DNA from: Klenkia taihuensis
Lineage (GTDB): Bacteria; Actinomycetota; Actinomycetes; Mycobacteriales; Geodermatophilaceae
DNA: 64,000 nt
Assembly (NCBI RefSeq): GCF_900112525.1
Contig: NZ_FOMD01000001.1
Coordinates: 558,001-622,000, forward strand
Direction: 5' to 3'
Part shown: one piece after another, positions 41,742 to 48,645 of the stretch
Numbering within the stretch: the stretch's first letter is position 1
How the letters are laid out: each line of letters starts with the position of its first letter
Position numbers and translations under genes: made by a program
Notes under the pieces: model-generated
Database searches by the model: none
The model's input: the letters and a program-made list of their open reading frames with translations, nothing else
Told to the model about the DNA's origin: nothing

Positions 41742-42995
41742 GTGACGACCGACGAGACCACCACCGGCACCGTCGAGATGGAGCCGCGCCGGCCCGACCT
41801 GCTGCCGCCGTGGCACACCCCCGAGCGCGAGGCGCTGCAGTTGCAGGCCCGGGCGTTCGCGATGGACGAGGTGCTCCCGGTCGCCGACGAGCTCGACCCG
41901 CAGAAGGGCGAGATCCCGCAGCACCTGCTGGAGCGCCTCGGCGAGCTGGGCTACTTCGGCATCACGATCGACCGCGAGCACGGCGGGATGGGCCTCGGCG
42001 TCTTCGAGTACTGCATGGTCAGCGAGGAGCTGGCCCGCGCCTGGATGAGCGTGGCCTCGATCCTGGCCCGCTCGCAGGGCATGGGGACGTCGGTCGCCGA
42101 CCCCACCCGGCGCGCGGAGCTGCTGGCGAAGTCGGCCGCGGGCTCCTGGATCGGGGCCGTGGCGCTGAGCGAGCCCGACGCCGGCTCGGACCTGGCCAAC
42201 GTGCAGACCCGCGCCGTCCGCGACGGCGACGAGTGGGTGATCACCGGGCACAAGCGCTGGTGCGGCAACGCCAAGGCCGCCGACTTCATCCAGGTGCTGG
42301 TGCGGGTGGCCGACCCGCAGCCGGGGGAGTCCCGTTCCCGCGGGCTGCGCAACGTGCTGCTGGCCAAGGAGCGCGGCTCCTTCCCGGAGGGCCTGTCCGG
42401 CTACCCGATCGACAAGGTCGGCTACCACGGCTTCCTGACCTGGGACCTGCGGTTCGACGGCGTCCGCATCCCCGCCGACGACCTGATCGTGGGCCCCGGG
42501 GACGGCGACGGCGACGGCGGGTCCAGGGCCGGGTTCGCCGAGGCGCAGGCCTTCCTCAACACCGCCCGGGTGCACACCGCCGCCCGCGCGGTGGGCCTGG
42601 CTCGCGCGGCGGTCGAGGACTCCACGACCTACCTGCAGGAGCGCGAGCAGTTCGGCCACCCGATCGGCGACTTCCAGGCGCTGCGCTTCGCCCTGGCCGA
42701 GATGGCCGCCCAGGTGGAGGAGTCACGGGCGTTCTACCGGCAGGTGGCGCACCTGCTCGACGTCGGCGTCCCGTGCGAGCGCGAGGCCGCGATGGTGAAG
42801 CTGCAGGCCACCGAGATGGCGGTGCGGGTGACCAACCAGGCCATGCAGCTGCACGGCGGCAACGGCTACACCACCGAGCGGCAGGTGGAGCGGCACTGGC
42901 GCGACGCCCGGCTGACCACGATCTTCGAGGGCACCAGCGAGATCCAGAAGCGGATCATCAGCGACCGGATGCTCCCGCGCTCCCCCCTCACCTGA
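41742..42995 (+). CDS. acyl-CoA dehydrogenase (glutaryl-CoA dehydrogenase-like)
   Basis: 417-residue flavoprotein. LSEPDAGSDLANVQTRA near residue 145 and ITGHKRWCGNAKAADF near 168 form the FAD/substrate core; the C-terminal domain ends in HGGNGYTTERQVERHWRDARLTTI-like sequence with IFEGTSEIQKRI at the FAD site. An unusual GDGDGDGG loop lies near residue 255. Good AGGAG site before the GTG start. Monocistronic between acetoacetyl-CoA synthetase and a hairpin element. Likely in branched or dicarboxylic acyl-CoA oxidation; the substrate is unresolved. Confidence 0.9.
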   Translation: MTTDETTTGTVEMEPRRPDLLPPWHTPEREALQLQARAFAMDEVLPVADELDPQKGEIPQHLLERLGELGYFGITIDREHGGMGLGVFEYCMVSEELARAWMSVASILARSQGMGTSVADPTRRAELLAKSAAGSWIGAVALSEPDAGSDLANVQTRAVRDGDEWVITGHKRWCGNAKAADFIQVLVRVADPQPGESRSRGLRNVLLAKERGSFPEGLSGYPIDKVGYHGFLTWDLRFDGVRIPADDLIVGPGDGDGDGGSRAGFAEAQAFLNTARVHTAARAVGLARAAVEDSTTYLQEREQFGHPIGDFQALRFALAEMAAQVEESRAFYRQVAHLLDVGVPCEREAAMVKLQATEMAVRVTNQAMQLHGGNGYTTERQVERHWRDARLTTIFEGTSEIQKRIISDRMLPRSPLT

Positions 42996-43018
42996 CGCCC
43001 CGCCCTCCTGCTCCCTGG

Positions 43019-43114
43019 CCAGCGTTGATCAGGGAGGTTGATCCAACTCCGTCCTGGTCCACCAGATCTCGTGCACCAGGACGGACGTCGATCAATTCCC
43101 CTGATCAACGCTGG
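43019..43114. repeat. long inverted-repeat hairpin between convergent genes
   Basis: CCAGCGTTGATCAGGG at 43019-43034 pairs exactly with CCCTGATCAACGCTGG at 43099-43114. Within it TTGATC/GATCAA and the exact TCCGTCCTGGT (43048-43058)/ACCAGGACGGA (43075-43085) continue the stem to a 16-base loop, so about 33 of 40 stem positions pair. This is far longer than a normal terminator. It lies between convergent genes and resembles the element at 17090-17160. Confidence 0.75.
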
Positions 43115-43127
43115 GCCGGCGGACCGT

Positions 43128-43535
43128 TCAGGTGAGCTGGGCGCGCAGCTGGCGGCAGCGGTGCGCGGTCTCCGCGGCGGCCTCGGCCTGCAACCGGCAG
43201 GTGCGCCACTCCAGGTTCTGCGCGCCCAGGTGCGCGGCGCGGTCCAGCGCGTGCACGGTCGTGCCCAGCACCGAGCGCCACACCGCGCTGGCGGCCGGGG
43301 TGTTGCGGGCCAGCACCCGGCGGCACACCGCGGCCAGGTCGGCGGCGTCCTGGGTGGCGGCGACGCAGGTGCGCAGCTCGGCCACCCTCGGGTCGCCCAT
43401 CAGCGTGGCGACGCTGGTCAGCGCCACCTGCTCGTAGCCGGCCAGCGCGTCCAGGGTGGCGGCGAGCTGGTCGGGGGCGGTGCCCAGCGGGACGACGCGG
43501 GCCTCTTCGCGCAGCATCGTGGTGGTCGACTGCAT
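43128..43535 (-). CDS. hypothetical helical protein, 135 aa
   Basis: Unrecognised protein that is almost entirely alpha-helical, with many Ala, Leu, Arg and Glu residues and repeated LDALAGYEQVAL and RVLARNTPAASAVW helices, compatible with a four-helix bundle. It has two or three cysteines (residues near 57, 72 and 116). There is no signal peptide or TM helix. ATG start with a good GAGGGAGGA site supports a real gene. It is divergent from the DUF1624-like membrane protein gene. Function unknown. Confidence 0.75.
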   Translation of the reverse strand: MQSTTTMLREEARVVPLGTAPDQLAATLDALAGYEQVALTSVATLMGDPRVAELRTCVAATQDAADLAAVCRRVLARNTPAASAVWRSVLGTTVHALDRAAHLGAQNLEWRTCRLQAEAAAETAHRCRQLRAQLT

Positions 43536-43653
43536 GACGTCCTCCCTCGGATCGGTGGTACGGGTCAACCTGACGCCCCGGACCCGGGAACGGGCTGTGA
43601 ACCTGCTCCGAGCTCGCTGCCGGGCCGGTGCAGGACGCCTGTGCGCGCACACG

Positions 43654-44676
43654 ATGGGGACCGTGGAACGCACACGGCTGCACGGGGTGGACGTCGCCCG
43701 CGGCCTCGCCGTCGTCGGCATGCTGTTCGTCGACAACCGCGGCAACGCGCAGATCGGCGAGCAGCTGGTGCACGCGCCGTGGCACGGGCTGCACCTGGCC
43801 GACGTGGTGTTCCCGGTGTTCCTGCTGGTCGTCGGGGTGTCGATGCCGTTCTCCCGGCGCGGCGACCGGTCCCGCGCCGTCCTGGTCCGGGTGCTCAAGC
43901 TCGGCCTGCTCGGCTGGGGGGTGGTCACCGCCAAGTACGGGTTCGGGGCCGTCGGCGCCGGCGTGCTCGGGCACGTCGCCGGGGCCTACCTGCTGTGCTG
44001 GCTGCTGCTGCGGCTGCCCCGGCGGGCGCAGGTGCCCGCGGCCGCGGCGGTGCTCGCCGTCCTCACCGCGGTCGCGGTGTGGGTGCCGGTCCCCGGCAGC
44101 GGCCGGACGGCGGTCGACCCCGACCTGTCGTGGGCGCACTGGTTCGACCAGACCCTCGGGTTGGACTTCTCCGCCGAGGCCCCGCACTCCTACCTGCCCA
44201 GCGCGGTGACCGTGTTCATCGGCGTGCTGGCCGGCCGGGTGCTGCTCGAGCGCGGGGTGCGGGCCACGCTCCCGCGGATGCTGGCCGGCGCCGCCGTCCT
44301 GCTGGTGCTCGGCCTGGCGCTGGCCCCCCTGCTGCCGGTGAACAAGCGGCTCTGGACGCCGTCGTTCGTGCTGGTCACCGGCGGGATCGGGCTGGTGGTG
44401 CTGGCCGCGGCGCTCTGGCTGGTCGACGTCCGCGGGGTGCGCCGGCCCGTCCGTCCCGCCGAGGTGCTGGGCCTGAACGCGATCGTGGCGTTCGTGACCT
44501 CGGAGCTGCTGTTCCGTGCGGTGCTCCGGCACGACGTGCAGCCCGCCGTCGACCGGTGGCTGACCGACCTGGCCGGCGCGACGGCGTCGGCCTACCTGTA
44601 CGCCGCGTTCTCCGTCGTCGTGGTGTGGGCGGTGTGCCAGGTGCTGGCCCGGCGAGGGGTCGTCGTCCGGGTCTGA
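43654..44676 (+). CDS. DUF1624/DUF5009-type heparan-alpha-glucosaminide acetyltransferase-like membrane protein
   Basis: 340-residue integral membrane protein with eight to ten TM segments. The N-terminus RLHGVDVARGLAVVGMLFVDN, then HAPWHGLHLADVVFPVFLLVVGVSM-like sequence around residues 40-65, matches the HGSNAT catalytic region, including the conserved His-containing loop. The C-terminus has LNAIVAFVTSELL. Bacterial members may acetylate cell-wall or other sugars across the membrane. ATG at 43654 or GTG at 43663 could be the start; GGGGA precedes the latter. Confidence 0.82.
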   Translation: MGTVERTRLHGVDVARGLAVVGMLFVDNRGNAQIGEQLVHAPWHGLHLADVVFPVFLLVVGVSMPFSRRGDRSRAVLVRVLKLGLLGWGVVTAKYGFGAVGAGVLGHVAGAYLLCWLLLRLPRRAQVPAAAAVLAVLTAVAVWVPVPGSGRTAVDPDLSWAHWFDQTLGLDFSAEAPHSYLPSAVTVFIGVLAGRVLLERGVRATLPRMLAGAAVLLVLGLALAPLLPVNKRLWTPSFVLVTGGIGLVVLAAALWLVDVRGVRRPVRPAEVLGLNAIVAFVTSELLFRAVLRHDVQPAVDRWLTDLAGATASAYLYAAFSVVVVWAVCQVLARRGVVVRV

Positions 44677-44701
44677 GCCGGGCCCGGTCGCCCCCCGGCG
44701 A

Positions 44702-45187
44702 TCAGCGAACCGCGTCGCGGTTGCGGGTCAGCGGGAACGCGGCGGCCCGGAACCCCAGGACGGCGGCCGCGGCGCAGCCGAGCAGGGCGAGGGGCAGACC
44801 CGGGTGCCCGCCCACGACGTCGTCGTCGACCGCCACACCCAGGACGACCAGCAGCAGCGCCAGCGTGGCGGCGACGCCCAGTCCGGCCAGTGCCCGGCAG
44901 CGCCGCCGGCCCGGGTCGTTCGACACCAGGCCGGCGGCCACGGCGGTGGCCAGCACCAGCACGGGCGGCAGCGACGACGCCAGTGCCGCGGCGACCGACC
45001 CGTCGGCGTCCCGCGCGCTCGCGGCCGGGCCGTAGCCCAGCCCGAGCACGTCCTGGACGGGCTCGGCCGAGGTGTCGGTCAGCCACGTCGAGAACAGCGA
45101 GACCACCAGCAGCAGGCCCAGGACGGCGGCCACGGCCCGGACGGCTGCTCGACGTTCGGCGTTGCGGGCGTGGTCCCAGGTGCTCAC
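44702..45187 (-). CDS. small membrane protein, 161 aa
   Basis: Hypothetical protein with four predicted TM segments: VRAVAAVLGLLLVVSLFSTW near 16-35, LPPVLVLATAVAAGLV near 74-90, LAGLGVAATLALLLVVLGVA near 100-120 and LALLGCAAAAVLGFRAAAF near 132-150. The loop between TM1 and TM2 is about 35 residues. No known domain recognised. GTG start. It is followed by a short GC-rich gap and convergent with the acyltransferase-like gene. Confidence 0.72.
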   Translation of the reverse strand: MSTWDHARNAERRAAVRAVAAVLGLLLVVSLFSTWLTDTSAEPVQDVLGLGYGPAASARDADGSVAAALASSLPPVLVLATAVAAGLVSNDPGRRRCRALAGLGVAATLALLLVVLGVAVDDDVVGGHPGLPLALLGCAAAAVLGFRAAAFPLTRNRDAVR

Positions 45188-45212
45188 CGCGCCATCGTGC
45201 CCCGGGCAGGCG

Positions 45213-45638
45213 TCACCAGGAGGCGGCGACGTCCAGGACCCAGGTCACGCCGAAGCGGTCGGTCACCATGCCGTACAGCGGGGAGAACCCGGCCGGGCCC
45301 AGGTCGGCGCGCACGGTGCCGCCCTCGGCCAGGCCGCGGAAGAACCGGGTGATCTCCTCCGGGTCGTCCCCGCGCACGGAGACGTAGACCGCGTCGGTGC
45401 CCGGGTCGTACGAGCGGCCGGGCGGCACGTCGAAGGCCATGACGGAGAACCCGTTCGGCGCGGTCACCCCGCCCCAGATGACCTGGTCGTCGACGGCGCC
45501 GTCGGCGCGGTCCCGGTCGGTGCCGCCCTGGGCGAACGTGAAGGCCTGCACCTGGCCGCCGAACACGTCGGCGTAGTGCTCCAGGGCCGCCCGGGCCTGG
45601 CCGCGGAAGTTGAGGTGGGTGGTCGTCGTGATGCTCAT
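45213..45638 (-). CDS. PhnB-like VOC-family protein
   Basis: 141-residue protein of the PhnB/DUF1338-like glyoxalase group. It opens with THLNFRGQARAALEHYADVFGG, has VIWGGVTAPNGFSVMAFDVPPG in the centre and ends with MVTDRFGVTWVLDV, the standard pattern. ATG start. It is divergent from a WYL regulator, with a perfect palindrome between the genes, repeating the layout at 22078-23581. Role unknown; the pair suggests an inducible detoxification or small-molecule response. Confidence 0.88.
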   Translation of the reverse strand: MSITTTTHLNFRGQARAALEHYADVFGGQVQAFTFAQGGTDRDRADGAVDDQVIWGGVTAPNGFSVMAFDVPPGRSYDPGTDAVYVSVRGDDPEEITRFFRGLAEGGTVRADLGPAGFSPLYGMVTDRFGVTWVLDVAASW

Positions 45639-45659
45639 GCACCCAGCCTGACGGCAGTG

Positions 45660-45678
45660 TAGGTCAGGTCCTGACCTA
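45660..45678. promoter_or_regulatory. perfect palindrome between VOC gene and WYL regulator
   Basis: TAGGTCAG-N3-CTGACCTA, 8-bp arms, 22 bases before each of the two divergent start codons (45638 and 45700). Its symmetry and central position make it a likely operator of the WYL regulator. This type of palindrome is common for YafY-like regulators. Confidence 0.7.
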
Positions 45679-45699
45679 TACGTGCGCGATCCTGGACCG

Positions 45700-46695
45700 G
45701 TGAGCGGAACCCCCGGCCGGCTGCTGTCCCTGCTGTCGCTGCTGCAGTCCCGTCGCGACTGGCCGGGCTCGCTGCTGGCGCAGCGGCTGGAGGTCAGCCC
45801 CCGCACGGTGCGCCGGGACGTCGACCGGCTGCGCGACCTGGGCTACCCGGTGCAGGCCACCATGGGCCCGGACGGCGGCTACCGGCTCGCCGCGGGGGCC
45901 GACCTGCCGCCGCTGCTGCTGGACGACGAGCAGGCCGTCGCGGTCGCGCTCGCGCTGCAGCTGTCCGCCGACGACGCCGCGCACCGCGCGCTGGCCGTGC
46001 TGCGCCAGGTCATGCCGTCGCGGCTGCGGCACCGGCTGGACGCCGTGCAGGTCGCCGCCGTCCCGGGCCGGCCGGTCGCCGAGGTGGACCAGGAGGTGCT
46101 GGTCGCGGTCACCGCCGCGGTGCGGGCCCGGCAGGAGCTGCGCTTCGACCTGGGCGACGCGGTGCGCCGCACCCAGCCGCACGCCGTCCTCGCCCGGGAG
46201 GGTCGCTGGTACCTGCTGGCCTGGGACCTCGACCGCGACGACTGGCGGACCTTCCGGCTGGACCGGATCACCCCGCGCACCCCGCTGGGCGCCCGGTTCA
46301 CCCCGCGCGAGGTGCCCGGCGGGGACCCCGGCGCGTTCGTCGCCGCGCTCTTCCGCGGCTCGCGCGACCCGGCCGCCGGGTGGCCGTGCCGGGGCCGGGT
46401 GGTGCTGGCCGCGCCGGCTGAGGCGGTCGCGCCGTACCTGGGGGACGGCGCCGTCGAGCCGCTGGACGGCGGCCGCTGCCGGGTCTCGGCCGGCTCCTGG
46501 TCCTGGGTGGGCCTGGCGGCCGCGCTGCTGCGCCTGGACGCCGACGTCTCCGACGTCCGACCGCCGGAGCTGGCCCGGGCGTTCGCCGACCTGGGGGCCC
46601 GCTGCGCCGCGGTCAGTCGACCGTCGTCGCCGGCTGGCCGCCGACCGGCTCGGCCTCGCTCATCGCCAGCAGCCGGTTCGCGCTCATCAGGGTGA
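45700..46695 (+). CDS. WYL-domain HTH transcriptional regulator (YafY-like)
   Basis: 331-residue regulator with an N-terminal HTH_11 domain (LAQRLEVSPRTVRRDVDRL near 27-45), a WYL domain (AREGRWYLLAWDLDRDDWR near 164) and a WCX-like extension. It is clearly paralogous to the regulator at 22078-23118, sharing the LPPLLxDDEQAVAVxLALQ block. GTG start directly behind the palindrome. The last 83 bases overlap the convergent deacetylase gene; the tail (SSPAGRRPARPR...) is low complexity and probably not functional. Confidence 0.91.
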   Translation: MSGTPGRLLSLLSLLQSRRDWPGSLLAQRLEVSPRTVRRDVDRLRDLGYPVQATMGPDGGYRLAAGADLPPLLLDDEQAVAVALALQLSADDAAHRALAVLRQVMPSRLRHRLDAVQVAAVPGRPVAEVDQEVLVAVTAAVRARQELRFDLGDAVRRTQPHAVLAREGRWYLLAWDLDRDDWRTFRLDRITPRTPLGARFTPREVPGGDPGAFVAALFRGSRDPAAGWPCRGRVVLAAPAEAVAPYLGDGAVEPLDGGRCRVSAGSWSWVGLAAALLRLDADVSDVRPPELARAFADLGARCAAVSRPSSPAGRRPARPRSSPAAGSRSSG

Positions 46696-47518
46696 TGCCG
46701 CGGTCGGCGATCTGCTGCAGCGCCGAGGGCAGCGCCCGCACCTCGAGCTCGCGCCGCTCCGACAGCGCCTGCGCGAAGGAGGCGGTGGGGTCGAAGGTGC
46801 CCTGGCCGATGCCGTCGTGCAGGCCCAGCACGTCGCCGGCGACCACCGTCGCGCCCATGTAGTCACCGATCTCGCGCACCTCCTTCTTGTCCCCGGGGCC
46901 GCGGGTGACCGACCAGATGTAGGTGTCGTAGCCCAGCTCGGCGGCGACCCGCAGCGCGTAGCCGGTGATCTCCCCGCGCGGGGGCCGGAAGCTGGTGAAC
47001 GGCTGGTCGACCAGCGCGGCGACCTCGTCGCGGCAGCGCACCAGCTCGTCGCGGGTCTGCGCCGCGGTGAGCGTGGTCAGGTCCTTGTGCGTCCAGGTGT
47101 GGTTGCCGATCTCGTGCCCGGCGGCCAGCACCTCGCGCAGCAGGTCGGGGTGCTGCACGGCGTTGTAGCCCATCACGTTGAACGTCGCCGTCACCCCGGC
47201 GGCGGCCAGCGCCTCCAGGATGCGCGGCGTGAACTCCGGCGTCGGGCCGTCGTCGAAGCTGATGCAGGCGACGGGTGAGGTCACCGTCGTGCTCCAGACG
47301 ACGCGGTGCGTGCCCAGCCGGGCGACCGCCTCGCCCTCGTCGGCGGCGCCGCCGGCCTCGGCGAAGCGGGCCTCGGCCGCCTGCCGGGCCTCGTCGCGGA
47401 CCTGGTCGTCGTCGCGGGCCACGACCGTGCCGATCGTCCCGCCGGCCGCCGCGCCGACCACCAGGCCGCCGATCCCGAGCCCGGCGCGGCCCAGGAACTG
47501 CCTCCTGCTGCTGCTCAT
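46613..47518 (-). CDS. secreted polysaccharide deacetylase
   Basis: 301-residue protein with a twin-arginine signal (SRRQFLG near residue 4, hydrophobic GLGIGGLVVGAAAGG after it) and a NodB-homology domain. The metal and catalytic motifs are visible: ISFDDGPTPEF near residue 86, NHTWTHKDL near 137 and RPPRGEITG near 175; HDG in LGLHDGIG is near 225. It would remove acetyl groups from peptidoglycan, chitin or another surface polysaccharide. ATG start. Tat export suggests that it folds or binds metal in the cytoplasm. It is divergent from the MprF-like genes. Confidence 0.92.
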   Translation of the reverse strand: MSSSRRQFLGRAGLGIGGLVVGAAAGGTIGTVVARDDDQVRDEARQAAEARFAEAGGAADEGEAVARLGTHRVVWSTTVTSPVACISFDDGPTPEFTPRILEALAAAGVTATFNVMGYNAVQHPDLLREVLAAGHEIGNHTWTHKDLTTLTAAQTRDELVRCRDEVAALVDQPFTSFRPPRGEITGYALRVAAELGYDTYIWSVTRGPGDKKEVREIGDYMGATVVAGDVLGLHDGIGQGTFDPTASFAQALSERRELEVRALPSALQQIADRGITLMSANRLLAMSEAEPVGGQPATTVD

Positions 47519-47631
47519 GGCCCCGTTCTACCGCCCGGGGCCTGGGAGAACGCTGCCAACCGGGCAGATCCGGCTGTGGGTCTCCTGGGAGCGGGCGTCG
47601 AACGGCTGCGCGCGACCTACCGTCGCCCGAC

Positions 47632-48645
47632 GTGAGCGCACGGGGGACGACGACGGGCCGGCGGCTGGCCGTCGCCGCGGTCGTCACCGCCGTGGTGCTC
47701 GGTGCGGCCTGGACCCAGCGGCGCGACCTGGCCGGCGTCGTCCGCGGGGTGCACCTGGCCGACCCGCGCTGGCTGCTGGTCCTCGGCGCCGCGCTGCTGC
47801 TGTGGTGGGCCGCCTGGACCGCGCTGCACGCCGCCGCGCTGGCCGGGGTCACCCGGGTGCGCGCCGCCGACCTGCCCGCGGTCGCCGGCGGCGCGGTCGC
47901 CGCCGTCGCGCTGAACTCCGTCGTCACCTCCGCCGGGCTGGCCGGGCTGGCCGCGATGACCCGGGCCGGACGGCGCCGCGGGATGCCCGGCCCGCAGGTG
48001 GCCACCGGGTACCTGCTGGCCGCCACCGTCACCGACCTGGGCTTCCTGCTGGTGATGCTGGCCGGGTTCGGGGTGCTGGGCGCCCGCGGCGAGCTGACCG
48101 GCCTGGACCGGCTGGCCGGCGGGCTGTTCGGCCTGCTGTCGGTCGCCCGGGTCGCGCTCACCGTGCTGGCCGTCCGCCGCCCGGCCGCCCTGGAGGCGCT
48201 GGCCGCCCGGGCCGCGCGGGTGCGGGCCGCCGTGCTGCGCCGTCCGGCCGCTCCGCCGGACCAGGCGCGCACCCGGGAGCTGGTCGAGGCCGCCGACGTG
48301 CTGACCCGCCGCCCGGTGCGGGCGGTGCCGCCGCTGCTGGCGGCGACCGCGGTCGACGTGGCCGGGGTGCTCATGCTCTGGGCGGCGCTGGCTGCCGTCG
48401 GCGGACCCCGCGACCTGGGCCTGGCCCTGTCGGCCTACGTGCTGGCCTCGGTCGCGGCGATCCTCGGCCCGCTGCCCGGCGGCATCGGCGCGGCCGAGCT
48501 GGGCGCGGCCGCCGCGCTCGCCGTCGCCGGGGTGCCGCTGGGCACCGCCGCCGCGGCCACCCTGCTGTTCCGGGTCGCCGAGTTCTGGGTCCCGCTCGCC
48601 GTCGGCGGGCTGGCCTGGGTCGCGCTGCGCGAGGAGGAGTCGTGA
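47632..48645 (+). CDS. MprF-like flippase (lysylphosphatidylglycerol synthase TM region)
   Basis: 337-residue integral membrane protein with about eight TM segments, belonging to the LPG_synthase_TM/UPF0104 family. LNSVVTSAGLAGLAAMTRAG near residue 90 and the C-terminal ILGPLPGGIGAAELGAAAAL near 275 with AATLLFRVAEFWVPL near 305 are family hallmarks. It has no synthase domain; that activity lies in the next gene, which overlaps by 4 bases. Together they correspond to a split MprF, moving aminoacylated lipids across the membrane. GTG start. Confidence 0.9.
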   Translation: MSARGTTTGRRLAVAAVVTAVVLGAAWTQRRDLAGVVRGVHLADPRWLLVLGAALLLWWAAWTALHAAALAGVTRVRAADLPAVAGGAVAAVALNSVVTSAGLAGLAAMTRAGRRRGMPGPQVATGYLLAATVTDLGFLLVMLAGFGVLGARGELTGLDRLAGGLFGLLSVARVALTVLAVRRPAALEALAARAARVRAAVLRRPAAPPDQARTRELVEAADVLTRRPVRAVPPLLAATAVDVAGVLMLWAALAAVGGPRDLGLALSAYVLASVAAILGPLPGGIGAAELGAAAALAVAGVPLGTAAAATLLFRVAEFWVPLAVGGLAWVALREEES

